From positions 1,523,001-1,587,000 of the forward strand of contig NZ_CAJRAF010000001.1 in assembly GCF_907164905.1 (NCBI RefSeq): a DNA stretch of 64,000 nucleotides. Reading direction: 5' to 3'. A model generated the notes under the pieces. The model had not been told where the DNA came from. It saw nothing but the letters and a program-made list of their open reading frames with translations, and made no database searches. Made by a program: the position numbers and the translations under genes. Positions 45,285-55,080 of the stretch are shown piece after piece; position 1 is the stretch's first letter; every line of letters begins with the position of its first letter. Source of the DNA: Dyadobacter sp. CECT 9275 (GTDB lineage Bacteria; Bacteroidota; Bacteroidia; Cytophagales; Spirosomataceae).

Positions 45285-47000
45285 ATGAATCGCAGAAATT
45301 TTATTGAATACCTTGGCATAGGAAGTACTGCAGCAGCTTCTGCCTCTTTTTTTTCATCCGGAGCTTTTGCCGCATCTTCATCATTATATACCGCCAACAC
45401 AAAGGAGTTGTCTGCCGACGTGATCATAGCGGGTGGTGGGCTGGGTGGCTGTGCGGCTGCGCTGTCGTCTTTAAGAAATGGTTTGTCGGTTATCCTTACC
45501 GAGGAAACAGAATGGATAGGCGGGCAGCTTTCGCAGCAGGGTGTACCACCGGATGAACACCAGTGGATTGAAACACACGGAGCCACGCAGGCATACCGGG
45601 ATTTCCGGACCGCTGTGCGCCAGTATTATAAAAGCAATTACCCCTTAACCCCGGATGCACGATCTCGCCAGTTCCTTAATCCGGGCGATGGAGCCGTTTC
45701 CCGATTATGTCATGAGCCGCGGGTTGCAGTAGCCGTTTTGCTGAATATGCTTGCGCCGTATCTGAGCAGCAGAAAACTGATTTTACTTACAGGACATAAA
45801 ATCACAGGCGCGGATGTATCCGCTGATCAGGTGAAGGCGCTTCAAGCCAGAAATGTATTTACCGGCAGGGAGCTTATCCTTGCAGCACCTTATTTTGTGG
45901 ATGCTACCGAAACCGGAGAGCTGCTCCCGCTTACCAGAACGGAGTATGTGGCGGGTGCGGAAGCAAAAAAGGATACCAGGGAATTACACGCAGCGGACGT
46001 TGCCAATCCACATAACAATCAGTCTTTTACTATGTGTTTTGCAATGGATTATCTCAAAGGCGAAAACCATGTGATCGATAAACCGGCGGAATATGCATTC
46101 TGGAAAAACCTGATACCCAAGATGAAACAACCCTGGTCGGGCAGGCTGCTGGATCTGGGTTATTCGGATCCGAAAACTCTGAAAAGAAAAGAGTTAGGAT
46201 TTCATCCGGAAGGTATCCGGACGGGGGAAAGGCTGAATCTCTGGAATTACAGAAGGATCATCAACAAGGAGAACTTTACGGCAGGGACTTATCCGGGTGA
46301 CGTTACGATCGTCAACTGGCCGCAGAATGACTATTTCCTGGGCGACGTGATCGATGTGAGTGAAAAGGACTTTAAAAAGCATGTGGAGAAGGCAAAACAG
46401 CTGAGCCTGTCATTACTATACTGGCTGCAAACCGAAGTTCCCCGTCCCGACGGTGGACAAGGCTGGGCTGGGTTGCGGCTTCGCGGTGATGTGATGGGAA
46501 CGGAAGATGGATTGGCGAAGTATCCTTATATCCGGGAGTCGAGGAGGATAAAGTCTTTGTTCACGATTCTGGAAGAACATGTCGGGGCTGAAAACCGAAG
46601 TCTGGTGACAGGCGAAAAGACTAATCTGAAAGCTGCTGATTTTTATGATAGCGTAGGAATAGGTTATTATCATATTGACCTGCATCCCAGCTCCGCGGGA
46701 GATAATTATATTGATTTCGCCTCCCTTCCTTTTCAGATCCCGCTTGGCGCCCTGATTCCTCAGCGGGTTCAAAATCTGTTACCGGCCAACAAAAATATTG
46801 GAACAACCCATATTACCAATGGCTGTTACCGTCTTCATCCGGTAGAATGGAGTATCGGTGAGGCAGTCGGAATTTTGGTTGCCCAGGCTATCAGGGAGAA
46901 AGTGATTCCGAAAGTCATCAGAGAGGATAAAGGCAGATTGGCTGACTTTCAGGACATGGTACGGAAGCAGGGCATTGATACTGCCTGGCCTAAAGCATGA
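45285..47000 (+). CDS. Tat-exported FAD-dependent oxidoreductase (FAD_oxidored family)
   Basis: This 571-residue protein has a twin-arginine signal (MNRRNFIEYLGIGSTAA), so it is exported folded with its cofactor. The FAD-binding motif AGGGLGGCAAALSSLRNG is near 50-67, followed by EETEWIGGQLSQQG, and the C-terminal FAD segment is THITNGCYRLHPVEWSIGEA. Members often lie beside glycan-degradation genes in Bacteroidota and Planctomycetota, and their substrates are mostly unknown. Next to a sugar epimerase, transporter and ROK regulator, a periplasmic oxidation of the sugar is plausible. The FAD signature and export route are clear. Confidence 0.85.
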   Translation: MNRRNFIEYLGIGSTAAASASFFSSGAFAASSSLYTANTKELSADVIIAGGGLGGCAAALSSLRNGLSVILTEETEWIGGQLSQQGVPPDEHQWIETHGATQAYRDFRTAVRQYYKSNYPLTPDARSRQFLNPGDGAVSRLCHEPRVAVAVLLNMLAPYLSSRKLILLTGHKITGADVSADQVKALQARNVFTGRELILAAPYFVDATETGELLPLTRTEYVAGAEAKKDTRELHAADVANPHNNQSFTMCFAMDYLKGENHVIDKPAEYAFWKNLIPKMKQPWSGRLLDLGYSDPKTLKRKELGFHPEGIRTGERLNLWNYRRIINKENFTAGTYPGDVTIVNWPQNDYFLGDVIDVSEKDFKKHVEKAKQLSLSLLYWLQTEVPRPDGGQGWAGLRLRGDVMGTEDGLAKYPYIRESRRIKSLFTILEEHVGAENRSLVTGEKTNLKAADFYDSVGIGYYHIDLHPSSAGDNYIDFASLPFQIPLGALIPQRVQNLLPANKNIGTTHITNGCYRLHPVEWSIGEAVGILVAQAIREKVIPKVIREDKGRLADFQDMVRKQGIDTAWPKA

Positions 47001-47031
47001 TGATGGGATGTGGTCACACGTTGCCCGTTTC

Positions 47032-47077
47032 TTCACCGAAAAGTAGATAACCAATAGTTATGTAGCTTTTCGGTGAA
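47032..47077. promoter_or_regulatory. Long inverted repeat upstream of the ROK gene
   Basis: TTCACCGAAAAG (47032-47043) and CTTTTCGGTGAA (47066-47077) are perfect 12-base complements. Between them ATAAC and GTTAT form an inner stem, so a 46-base hairpin is possible. It begins 31 bases after the FAD oxidoreductase stop and ends 19 bases before a -7-like box TAAGTTTG (47097-47104) for the ROK gene. It may act as terminator of the upstream operon or as operator for the regulator. Confidence 0.55.
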
Positions 47078-47125
47078 AAATAAATGAAATAAACAGTAAG
47101 TTTGGAAAAAGTAAGGTTCGTCTCT

Positions 47126-48331
47126 ATGAGTGTTAATATCAGGTTTCCGTCGGGTTCTACCAAACAAAATAATTTAAAGCGCTCGGTACTAGGCTATTTT
47201 GCGGTAAATGGGAATACTACCATACCGGATTTGTCCAGGGAGCTGGATATCAGTGTTCCTAAAATTACCGCTTTGGTAAACGAACTCATCCAGGACGAAT
47301 TGCTGAAAGATTATGGAAAAATAGAGTCTAGCGGTGGCCGAAAACCTTCGTTATACGGACTGATAGCTGATTCTGCTTTTTTTATTGGTGTGGAAGTGAA
47401 GCATGATCAGATCAATATTGGAGCTACAAACCTCAAAAACGAGCTGATTAAGGTCTCGGAAAAACTTCCTTACGACCTCAACAATACCCCTGATTCGCTG
47501 GCAATCCTGTACGATTATATATCTTTTTTTATCAAGGAGCTCGGCGTGGGCAAGGAAAAGGTACTGGGTATCGGGATTAATCTGTCGGGACGGATCAATT
47601 ACCAGACCGGGCATAGTTACAGTTACTTCCATTTTGAGGAAAAGCCTTTAAGTGAGATCATTGAAAGTAAAATAGGTATTCCGGTATTTCTGGAAAATGA
47701 CTCTCGGGCTATGGCTTATGGAGAGTTTTATGAAGGGGTGGTAAACGAGGAAAAGGATGTACTCTTCCTGAACCTGGATTATGGCATTGCGGTGGGGATT
47801 CTGGTAGATGGAAGTATTTATTACGGCAAATCAGGATACGCCGGTGAGTTTGGTCACATGCCTTTGTTTGATAACGAATTGTTATGTCACTGCGGCAAAA
47901 AGGGATGCCTGGAAACCGAAGCATCGGGATGGGCTCTTACCCGCATGTTCCGTGAAAAGTTGCATGAGGGATCATCTTCTGTTGTATCCCTGCAGCACAT
48001 TGATCCCGAAAACGTTCATATGGAGGATATTATCAGGGCGGTTCATAAGGATGATGTACTGGCCATTGAACTGATCGCGAAAATAGGTGAGCGGATTGGC
48101 CGTGGTATCGCTTTGCTGATCAATATTTTCAATCCGGAACTGGTCATCCTGGGCGGACGGCTGGCAGGTACCGGTGATTACCTGCGCTACCCGGTGCAAA
48201 CCGCTATTAATAAATATTCCCTGAGCCTTGTTAACAACGATACCAAGCTCGTCCTGTCCAAACTGGGCGACCGCGCCGGCATTGTTGGGGCTTGTATTCT
48301 CGTCCGTAACAAAATGATGGCCTTGCATTAA
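47126..48331 (+). CDS. ROK-family transcriptional regulator (NagC/Mlc-like)
   Basis: The start is placed at the ATG at 47126 (MSVNIRFPSGSTKQNNL); a TTG eight codons earlier is less likely. The N-terminus is a winged helix-turn-helix (TTIPDLSRELDISVPKITALV, given in part, about 34-53), followed by a ROK sugar-kinase-like domain with GIGINLSGRI, ENDSRAMA, the GEFGHM sugar-contact motif and the zinc site CHCGKKGC. It probably represses the sialidase/epimerase/transporter genes and releases on binding an imported sugar or its phosphate. Because ROK kinases and repressors share the fold, the DNA-binding domain is the deciding evidence for a regulator. Confidence 0.9.
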   Translation: MSVNIRFPSGSTKQNNLKRSVLGYFAVNGNTTIPDLSRELDISVPKITALVNELIQDELLKDYGKIESSGGRKPSLYGLIADSAFFIGVEVKHDQINIGATNLKNELIKVSEKLPYDLNNTPDSLAILYDYISFFIKELGVGKEKVLGIGINLSGRINYQTGHSYSYFHFEEKPLSEIIESKIGIPVFLENDSRAMAYGEFYEGVVNEEKDVLFLNLDYGIAVGILVDGSIYYGKSGYAGEFGHMPLFDNELLCHCGKKGCLETEASGWALTRMFREKLHEGSSSVVSLQHIDPENVHMEDIIRAVHKDDVLAIELIAKIGERIGRGIALLINIFNPELVILGGRLAGTGDYLRYPVQTAINKYSLSLVNNDTKLVLSKLGDRAGIVGACILVRNKMMALH

Positions 48332-48363
48332 CCTGGTTGCAGTGATTTCTGGAAGGCACCCTT

Positions 48364-51300
48364 TTAAAACCAGAAACCTATCTGCACCGCAATCCTGGGT
48401 TTTTCTTCCTTCTTTTCTTTTGGTATGAAGGCACCTGCTGTAATGGTCAGGATATCCACAGGTGCCAGCCATATTCCTCCGCCGTAGGTGTAGTGCCAGT
48501 TTTCGGAAGGGTCATTTTTGAGCCAAACCCTGCCATAATCGAAACTGCCGAAGATACCGTAAGTAAGCGGAAGGGTAGGGTTGTAACTACTGCCCAGGCG
48601 TATGCGGAGGTCTGTATCGTGCCATACTGTACTTTTTCCATAGAATCTTTCGGTACGGTATCCCCGCAGCCCCTGCTTGCCACCCAGGGTTGGCATCTGG
48701 AAAAATTCATATCCACTGCCGAAATTTATACCAGTACCAATCTGAGTTGCCAGGATGATATTCTCCCTGGTATCCAAAGCATTATAAAAGGAAAACTGTG
48801 CCCGCCACGATGCAAAATCCCGATTCGTATTGAGATGTTTCGTCCAGTTAACGTTGGACCGGAAGCGTATCCCGGAATGCGGAGCGAACACATTGTCCAC
48901 ACTGTTGACGTCGAATAGCAGTTTGGCACCTGTGAAAAATTTGGTTTCAAAGATGTCATTGCTCAGGCCATTCTCGCTGTTGGTTATATACCTTCCCTGA
49001 TTTGCTTCAATATCTGTCAGTTCTGCAAAAGGTCCCAGGGCAATGAAACCGTTATTATTGGCAAACCGTTTTTTGATGGCGGGATAAATGTGCAGGGCGG
49101 TCTGGTGTACACGGTAATAATTGGCGTTGTCAACAGGTCTTTCGGAGGTATTGCCCAGCCCTGCGTAGTTAAATGCATAGGTTGGTCCGCGATAGTAGGT
49201 ATCCAGGTAAAAATCCAGGTTTTTGAATGTATTGATAAAATCTCCTGTATAGTTAACTTTAAACGCATTGGTCCCAAATGCATAGGTCCCGCCAAAAGTC
49301 TGTACCGACGCATACGGTTCCTTTTTGAAACCATACTTTGTCATACTTACATTTCCACCTATCAGTACGCCGTCATCAGGATTAAAGCCCAGGACAGGCA
49401 TGGGCATGGCAATGTCGTAATTACTATCGGCACTGCGGCGGTCATAAACATTGTATCGGTAAAGACTGGTTCTTTTATCTTTGGTGTCAGGTCCTGTTGC
49501 AAGGATGTTATTGCCCAGGTCATCGTAAACCAAAGCATACTTGCCGGGTGATTTTACACTTGAGTGGTCTGTGAAGCGGTCTTTTCCTAATCCACCTATC
49601 ATTCGGACCTCTAACCCTTTCCTGACCTTTCCATTGATCACGAATTCGTCATCTCCTCCGTTCCCGTATAGGTTAACAACCTGGGTAACATTGCTTTCGA
49701 ACGTCCTTTGGTATTCCTGCTTTTTCTGGATTCCTTTTTTGCTGATTTCATAAACAGTCACTTTGGTTTGCGCATCATCCAGCCTTTCCACAACAAACCT
49801 TTCAGCCTCCTCTGTTCCAATCACATTCACCGACTTGCTGACAAACTCATAATGTTGCCTGGCCAGGTTTTTAAGATGATCTCTTCGGGCCATTATGCTT
49901 TTAATCAGCGTCGGGGATGACAATGCGCGTGCTTTGTCGGGCCAGTTGTCGAATGATTTTTGTATCACCTCATCCGTCAGATTTTTTTGTATGAATTCAA
50001 TCTGTTCCTCCCATTGTTCCCAGTTTAACTCATTCAGGAAGGTACGATCAAACAGCCGGGCGCTCCAAGTGGTCCATTTCATGCTGCTTACTTCGGGGTT
50101 AAAACTTTGCAGCTGTCGCAGGAAGGGGAGTGTCAGCCGGGCAACGCTTGTAAGTAACCCGTCGTAAAGAGAAAAGGCCTGGTCGCGGTCACGGGGAATG
50201 GGGCGGTACAGGTTACTTCCATCTTTTTGTTTAATGGAGGCCCAGGCCCACTGGTCGTCATGCCGGTCCCAGTCGCCGATCACGAAGTCAAACAAACGTG
50301 TTCTGACCGCCCATTTTTCGTCTACTTTATTTTTATTGTTTTCAAGAATTCCCTCCACCAGTTCAGGGGTACTTACAATTTTATCCGGTTTCCCGAAAAA
50401 CGCCGCATCTTTCCATTTTTTACCGTCGGGGCGCTCTTCAAACAAATTCATGGTACCGCCAAACAAAGTATTGAAATTGGCAAGCCCCGGTTGTGACGGA
50501 ACATAATAAAGCCGGGGATTGGTATGGTAAACCTGAATGGCGTCTGCCAGAACGGGCATTGAAAGCGGAGCGAACGGATTGGTAGACAGAAAGTTGTCTT
50601 CTACCAGATACTGCGCTGCAATCATTTTATTGAATGGAAAGGGCAGAAAACGGGTAACATCCTTGGTCAACCCGCGGAGTACATATTCTTTCCCGTTCGG
50701 ATCTCGCAACCTGAGCGAATTGGTCTGGTTACCGCCTCCTTGTTTCACTGGCGTGAGACCATCTTTGTAAGTACTCAGGTCCAGGACCGGGAAAGGGTAT
50801 TTTTCAATGTACAGATCACGATTGTGCTGGCCAAACAGGAACTTGTGAAAAGCGCCGACGGGCTTCACTTCTTTCCTGGTTACAAACTGGATTGTAGAAT
50901 CCTTATGCTGTTCATATTCTGCAAATTGAGCCGTAGAATCAAGCGTCTCAACAGTTGGTTTTTCTTTTATTTTCTTTTGAAAAAGAACTTTTGCATCCTT
51001 TCCGTCGGGACTTACCTGCCAGTATTTAACCCATGTTTCGCCTCCTTCATAAAAACTTAAAGTACTATAACCGAGTGCAGTGGACGAGAACTGAGAACCT
51101 TTGCCCATACCCACCGGGCTGGTTTTTGAGCCGCTCCCGCTTACAATAAATTCCTGTCCGTCGTTTTCGATGTACTGGAGTGTATGCTCATGTCCGCTGG
51201 CAAAAATAAAGTTGCCGTTTTTCTTGGCACCCGCCAAAATTGCCGTCCGCAAATCTCTGTAATGCTTGTTAGCCACATCCTGCCTTGACCCGATCGTGGC

Positions 51301-52152
51301 ACGGAAGAGTGCGCTCAGGCTACCCAGGCCGGGAAGCGGAATATACAGGTTCGGATTCAGTTCAGTCAGCGGGAAAATGTGCTGTTTGACGGTTAACCTT
51401 CCACCATGCGGGCCGTAGGTATAGGGAGGATGGTGCATGGCGATCACCACATTTTTATTCCGGTATTTACGTACCACATTTTCAAATACAAACCTGAAAT
51501 GTTCCCGGTTTTTGATCTCGCAGCCATCGTTAATCCGTGCATCCTTGTCCCAGTCGGTAAGCCACCATTGCGAATCCACTACAATAATCACCACGTTGTC
51601 ATTCAGCTCAACCACCTCGGGGCCGGAGCAAGCATCAAGCGGTAGGAAATAATTTTCATATTCGTCCTTATCTGTTTTGCCGCGCCGTTTATTCAAATAG
51701 TTCTGGATGTATTTTTCCTGGCGTTTTAACCCCTTCACGCCCCAGCCGCGCCAGTCGTGATTACCCGGAAGAAAAACGGGGTACCCCTTAAAATCATTTA
51801 ATGTTTCCAATTGGGAGTTGATCCGGTATTCGGCGTCGCTGCGATTGGCAGAATCCTCTGCGGCGGGCATGCCGTAACCATAAATATTATCACCCAGAAA
51901 AACCGCAGAACTGTTCTTTGATTCACTGCTAAGCCTGTTTTTCAGATATTCCATAACGGGTGCCTTATGCCCGGGAGAATCATTCCCAGCATCGCCGATG
52001 AGGTACATGGTATGCTTGAGTACCAGCTTCGGGTCTGGCGCATTGGCTTCCCATTTTACTGCTTCTTTGGCATACTTCGTTTTATAACCCGCACAGGACC
52101 AGTAGAAAACGGGGAGTGCTAGTATAAGAAAATAACGTAGAATTAATCTCAT
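48364..52152 (-). CDS. Metallophosphoesterase fused to a BamA/TamA-like outer-membrane beta-barrel
   Basis: The start is the ATG at 52152; a TTG nine codons upstream would overlap the previous gene. The signal is a lipobox type (VFYWSC). Residues about 45-350 are a calcineurin-like metallophosphoesterase with YLIGDAGND, FLGDNIYG, LPGNHDW, MHHPPYTYG and ASGHEH, all the metal ligands. A long middle region follows, and the last 420 residues are a beta-barrel of the BamA/surface-antigen type ending RIAVQIGFWF with terminal Phe. The enzyme would sit at the outer membrane, presumably facing the periplasm or the cell surface. It is the last of four minus-strand genes with polyphosphate kinase, 10 bases after its neighbour. 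Confidence 0.87.
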   Translation of the reverse strand: MRLILRYFLILALPVFYWSCAGYKTKYAKEAVKWEANAPDPKLVLKHTMYLIGDAGNDSPGHKAPVMEYLKNRLSSESKNSSAVFLGDNIYGYGMPAAEDSANRSDAEYRINSQLETLNDFKGYPVFLPGNHDWRGWGVKGLKRQEKYIQNYLNKRRGKTDKDEYENYFLPLDACSGPEVVELNDNVVIIVVDSQWWLTDWDKDARINDGCEIKNREHFRFVFENVVRKYRNKNVVIAMHHPPYTYGPHGGRLTVKQHIFPLTELNPNLYIPLPGLGSLSALFRATIGSRQDVANKHYRDLRTAILAGAKKNGNFIFASGHEHTLQYIENDGQEFIVSGSGSKTSPVGMGKGSQFSSTALGYSTLSFYEGGETWVKYWQVSPDGKDAKVLFQKKIKEKPTVETLDSTAQFAEYEQHKDSTIQFVTRKEVKPVGAFHKFLFGQHNRDLYIEKYPFPVLDLSTYKDGLTPVKQGGGNQTNSLRLRDPNGKEYVLRGLTKDVTRFLPFPFNKMIAAQYLVEDNFLSTNPFAPLSMPVLADAIQVYHTNPRLYYVPSQPGLANFNTLFGGTMNLFEERPDGKKWKDAAFFGKPDKIVSTPELVEGILENNKNKVDEKWAVRTRLFDFVIGDWDRHDDQWAWASIKQKDGSNLYRPIPRDRDQAFSLYDGLLTSVARLTLPFLRQLQSFNPEVSSMKWTTWSARLFDRTFLNELNWEQWEEQIEFIQKNLTDEVIQKSFDNWPDKARALSSPTLIKSIMARRDHLKNLARQHYEFVSKSVNVIGTEEAERFVVERLDDAQTKVTVYEISKKGIQKKQEYQRTFESNVTQVVNLYGNGGDDEFVINGKVRKGLEVRMIGGLGKDRFTDHSSVKSPGKYALVYDDLGNNILATGPDTKDKRTSLYRYNVYDRRSADSNYDIAMPMPVLGFNPDDGVLIGGNVSMTKYGFKKEPYASVQTFGGTYAFGTNAFKVNYTGDFINTFKNLDFYLDTYYRGPTYAFNYAGLGNTSERPVDNANYYRVHQTALHIYPAIKKRFANNNGFIALGPFAELTDIEANQGRYITNSENGLSNDIFETKFFTGAKLLFDVNSVDNVFAPHSGIRFRSNVNWTKHLNTNRDFASWRAQFSFYNALDTRENIILATQIGTGINFGSGYEFFQMPTLGGKQGLRGYRTERFYGKSTVWHDTDLRIRLGSSYNPTLPLTYGIFGSFDYGRVWLKNDPSENWHYTYGGGIWLAPVDILTITAGAFIPKEKKEEKPRIAVQIGFWF

Positions 52153-52162
52153 AGAATTTTTA

Positions 52163-53020
52163 TCATTTTTTGCGGACAAACTTCAGAATATTGCCGTCCG
52201 ACAGATCGTCACCTTCATCGGAAATATACATATTCCCGGTTTTGTCAAAAGCAATACCTTCCGGCTGGTTGAATGTATTTCCGTTCAGGCCAAATGCATG
52301 TTTAACCTTCCAGTGGGTATCAGTAATTACTAACAGTTTGTTTACGGCCGAAATGATATACCATTCAGAGGTAACAGGGTTCTGTGCCATGGCGGACGGT
52401 CGGAAACCTCTCTCCACCTTTCCGCTTATCGCTTTTATTTCGTCAACATTGATACTGAAATTCCCGGCGGTTTTCGCCTGGTCTCCCAGTTTCAATATAT
52501 ATCCCGAAACCCTTTTTTTAGAATTATCCTGCGGGCAGTTTTTACAGATCACATACAACTTACCTGTTTTTTCGTCGCCGTACATGCCTTCGTATTCGCC
52601 TTTAGGTAACACTTGGTCCAATTCCTTTACGCCGGCTGGCTCTTCATAAACTGCTTCTGAAAAAGGAAAGGTGAATAAATGCCCGTTACTTTTCAGGATC
52701 ACGACCTGGTCGTTCAGAATGGCAACGTCTTCATAATCTCCTTTCTTTCCAAATTTGGTATGGCGTTGTACTTTTACGTCCCACCCCAGCCTGAAAAGCT
52801 TACCTTCTTCATCCTGGATAGCGTAAACCGTATCGCTGTTTCCTTTGTAAAATGTGATGCCTGAAATTTCAAACAGGCTTTCGGGCATGTTGAATTCGTC
52901 GGGGCTGTGAAGGTCATATTCTTCAAATACCTCCTCTTTTTCCTTTGTGGTGGCATTACAGGCAGCCAGCCCGATTGTGATCAGGGATAATGCGATCAGC
53001 CGAATAACTGAATTTTTCAT
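52163..53020 (-). CDS. SdiA-regulated-type beta-propeller lipoprotein
   Basis: This 285-residue lipoprotein (lipobox LAAC, signal MKNSVIRLIALSLITIGLAA) has the SdiA-regulated / YjiK-like propeller pattern: ISGITFYKGNSDTVYAIQDEEGKLFRL early on and NQPEGIAFDKTGNMYISDEGD near the end. The function of the family is not established. Its start overlaps the polyphosphate-kinase stop by four bases (ATGA), and the metallophosphoesterase-barrel gene follows after 10 bases. It may bind phosphate compounds or act as a scaffold, but nothing visible proves it. Confidence 0.78.
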   Translation of the reverse strand: MKNSVIRLIALSLITIGLAACNATTKEKEEVFEEYDLHSPDEFNMPESLFEISGITFYKGNSDTVYAIQDEEGKLFRLGWDVKVQRHTKFGKKGDYEDVAILNDQVVILKSNGHLFTFPFSEAVYEEPAGVKELDQVLPKGEYEGMYGDEKTGKLYVICKNCPQDNSKKRVSGYILKLGDQAKTAGNFSINVDEIKAISGKVERGFRPSAMAQNPVTSEWYIISAVNKLLVITDTHWKVKHAFGLNGNTFNQPEGIAFDKTGNMYISDEGDDLSDGNILKFVRKK

Positions 53021-55068
53021 AGTACTTGTGCTGTGAGTTCCTTTTCGATGTCTTCCGCTGATGCCATCAGGAGCCTGTAAATTGCCTCCTGTGAACGGGT
53101 ATCTTTTTCGTTTCTATTCATAGGGATATTTTTCAGGTCCCGGTCAATCCGCACCGCTTTGGCAGTATCCTCCCACTGCAGTGCAAGGATAGAGACCATC
53201 TGTTTTTTTATTTCCTCATCATAAACCGGAAAACAAACCTCAATCCGGCGGTAAATATTCCGGTTCATCCAGTCGGCCGAACCCATGAATACTTCCTGTT
53301 TCCCATTGTTATGAAAAATGAAAACCCTGCCATGCTCCAGATAGCGATCCACGATCCGCCTGACGGTGATGTTTTCGCTGAGTCCCGGAACACCGGGCAC
53401 GATCCTGCAGATACTGCGCACGATCAGATTTATACCGACTCCCGCATGGGAAGCTTCATAAAGTTTTTTGATCAGTACCTCTTCTTCCAGATTGTTCAGT
53501 TTGATGGTAATGCCGCTCGGCAGCCCTTTTCGGGAATTCTCAATTTCTCTGTCGATCAGCTGTAAGAATCTGTTCTGCAGGTTAAATTGAGCTACCAGCA
53601 AATGACGAAAAACCAGGTGATCGGTATTTTCGGGTTTTTTCTTCTTGCTTAAAAATCCAAAAAGGTTTTCGGCTTCTTCCAGCATTTCCTGATGTGCCGT
53701 GAGCAGTATATGATCGGTATAAAAACGGGCCGTGCTTTCGTTGAGATTCCCCGTTGCCAACAGGCCAAGCAGTGCAGATTTAGCGTTTTTTCTTTTTACA
53801 AGCGCCAGTTTCGCATGTACCTTCAGGGTGCTTACGCTATGGATAATTTTCACGCCGGCCGATTTCATCTTTTTCGCCCAGTGAATGTTATTGGCTTCGT
53901 CGAAACGTGCCTTTAACTCCACCAGTACCGTCACTTTTTTGCCATTTTTAGCCGCGCTGATCAGTGCATGGGCAATGCGTGAATCACTCGCTACCCTGTA
54001 CATGGTGGTGTACACTTCGGTCACACTTTTGTCGATGGCCGCTTCATTAAAAAACCTTAAAATGGTATCATAACTCTGATAGGGAGCGTGGACGATCCGG
54101 TCCTTTTCCGAAATGGTATCAAATAATGTGGTATTCGGGTTAAGGGTATCTACCTGTTTGACGGCAGGCCAGTCGGGGTAAGTAAGAGATGGAACATGTA
54201 CGGGTAGTGACGCCAGATCCTTAAGATTATGATACCAGCCTCCTTCTACCAGAGCCGCTTTCTGGAGATTTAAGATACTGGTAATATACTGGAGATGCCG
54301 GGTGGGCATACCTGGCTCATACAGGAACCTGGTGGCAAAACCCATGTCTCTGGATTTCAGTTGTTTCTCAAATTTTTCGGTTAATATTTCGTCATCGTTT
54401 TCGTCTAGCACATTTAGCTCCGCATCACGGGTTACTTTGATGTTGAAAGCGGCGATGTTTGTTGCGCCGGGGAACAGGTTCTGCAGATTGCAGCGGATGA
54501 TATCTTCCAGAAACACAATATAGGCAAAGCCATCTGCATCAATCCGCACAAAACGTTTGAGGTCATTACTGGGAACATTGATCAGATAGGTGCGTTCGCC
54601 CGAAGGGAATTGAGTGATGGCTACCAGGTATAACTGATTGTTTTCCGGGAAAAAACGGGTATTGTCTTTCAGCTTAACAGGCTGAAGAAATCCGGCAATG
54701 TGTGTATAAAAATAAGTATTGACAAATGGAAGGATGGATTCTGGCAAAACCTCATGGTAACAAAAATGAAAACCATGATTTTGCAGCTCCGGCAGGATGG
54801 TTTTCTTTAAGATCTGCCCGTAATGGTCCTGTTGCTGGTTGATGATCTCAGTGGCCTCTGCCAATATTCTCTGATTTTTACCGGCCGCTTCCAGTTTTTG
54901 CAGGTAGGGGATCCGGACACGATAAAACTCGTCGAGGTTGGAAGAGTATATGGACAGGAATTTAATCCGTTCAAGCAGCGGGACTTCCTCGCTGGCGGCC
55001 TCCGACAATACCCTTGCATTAAAAGTCAGCCAACTGATATCCCGGTCAAAAAAAAGCGGCTCCTGCAT
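53017..55068 (-). CDS. ppk1: Polyphosphate kinase 1
   Basis: The start is placed at the ATG at 55068 (MQEPLFFDRDISWLTFN); a TTG four codons upstream is less likely. The 683 residues match the usual PPK1 length. The N-terminal domain has the conserved ISWLTFNARVL and SNLDEFYRVRIP; the catalytic half has ELKARFDEANNIHWAKK, the phospho-His in STLKVHAKLALV (H418), ATGNLNESTARFYTDH, and EHGRVFIFHNNG near 600. The enzyme makes polyphosphate reversibly from ATP. The His of the E. coli HIGTGNFNE motif is Leu here (LLATGNLNE). It lies 12 bases after the HD/Pycsar-like gene and is coupled to the lipoprotein gene. Confidence 0.95.
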   Translation of the reverse strand: MQEPLFFDRDISWLTFNARVLSEAASEEVPLLERIKFLSIYSSNLDEFYRVRIPYLQKLEAAGKNQRILAEATEIINQQQDHYGQILKKTILPELQNHGFHFCYHEVLPESILPFVNTYFYTHIAGFLQPVKLKDNTRFFPENNQLYLVAITQFPSGERTYLINVPSNDLKRFVRIDADGFAYIVFLEDIIRCNLQNLFPGATNIAAFNIKVTRDAELNVLDENDDEILTEKFEKQLKSRDMGFATRFLYEPGMPTRHLQYITSILNLQKAALVEGGWYHNLKDLASLPVHVPSLTYPDWPAVKQVDTLNPNTTLFDTISEKDRIVHAPYQSYDTILRFFNEAAIDKSVTEVYTTMYRVASDSRIAHALISAAKNGKKVTVLVELKARFDEANNIHWAKKMKSAGVKIIHSVSTLKVHAKLALVKRKNAKSALLGLLATGNLNESTARFYTDHILLTAHQEMLEEAENLFGFLSKKKKPENTDHLVFRHLLVAQFNLQNRFLQLIDREIENSRKGLPSGITIKLNNLEEEVLIKKLYEASHAGVGINLIVRSICRIVPGVPGLSENITVRRIVDRYLEHGRVFIFHNNGKQEVFMGSADWMNRNIYRRIEVCFPVYDEEIKKQMVSILALQWEDTAKAVRIDRDLKNIPMNRNEKDTRSQEAIYRLLMASAEDIEKELTAQVL

Positions 55069-55080
55069 GTGATTGTCCAA

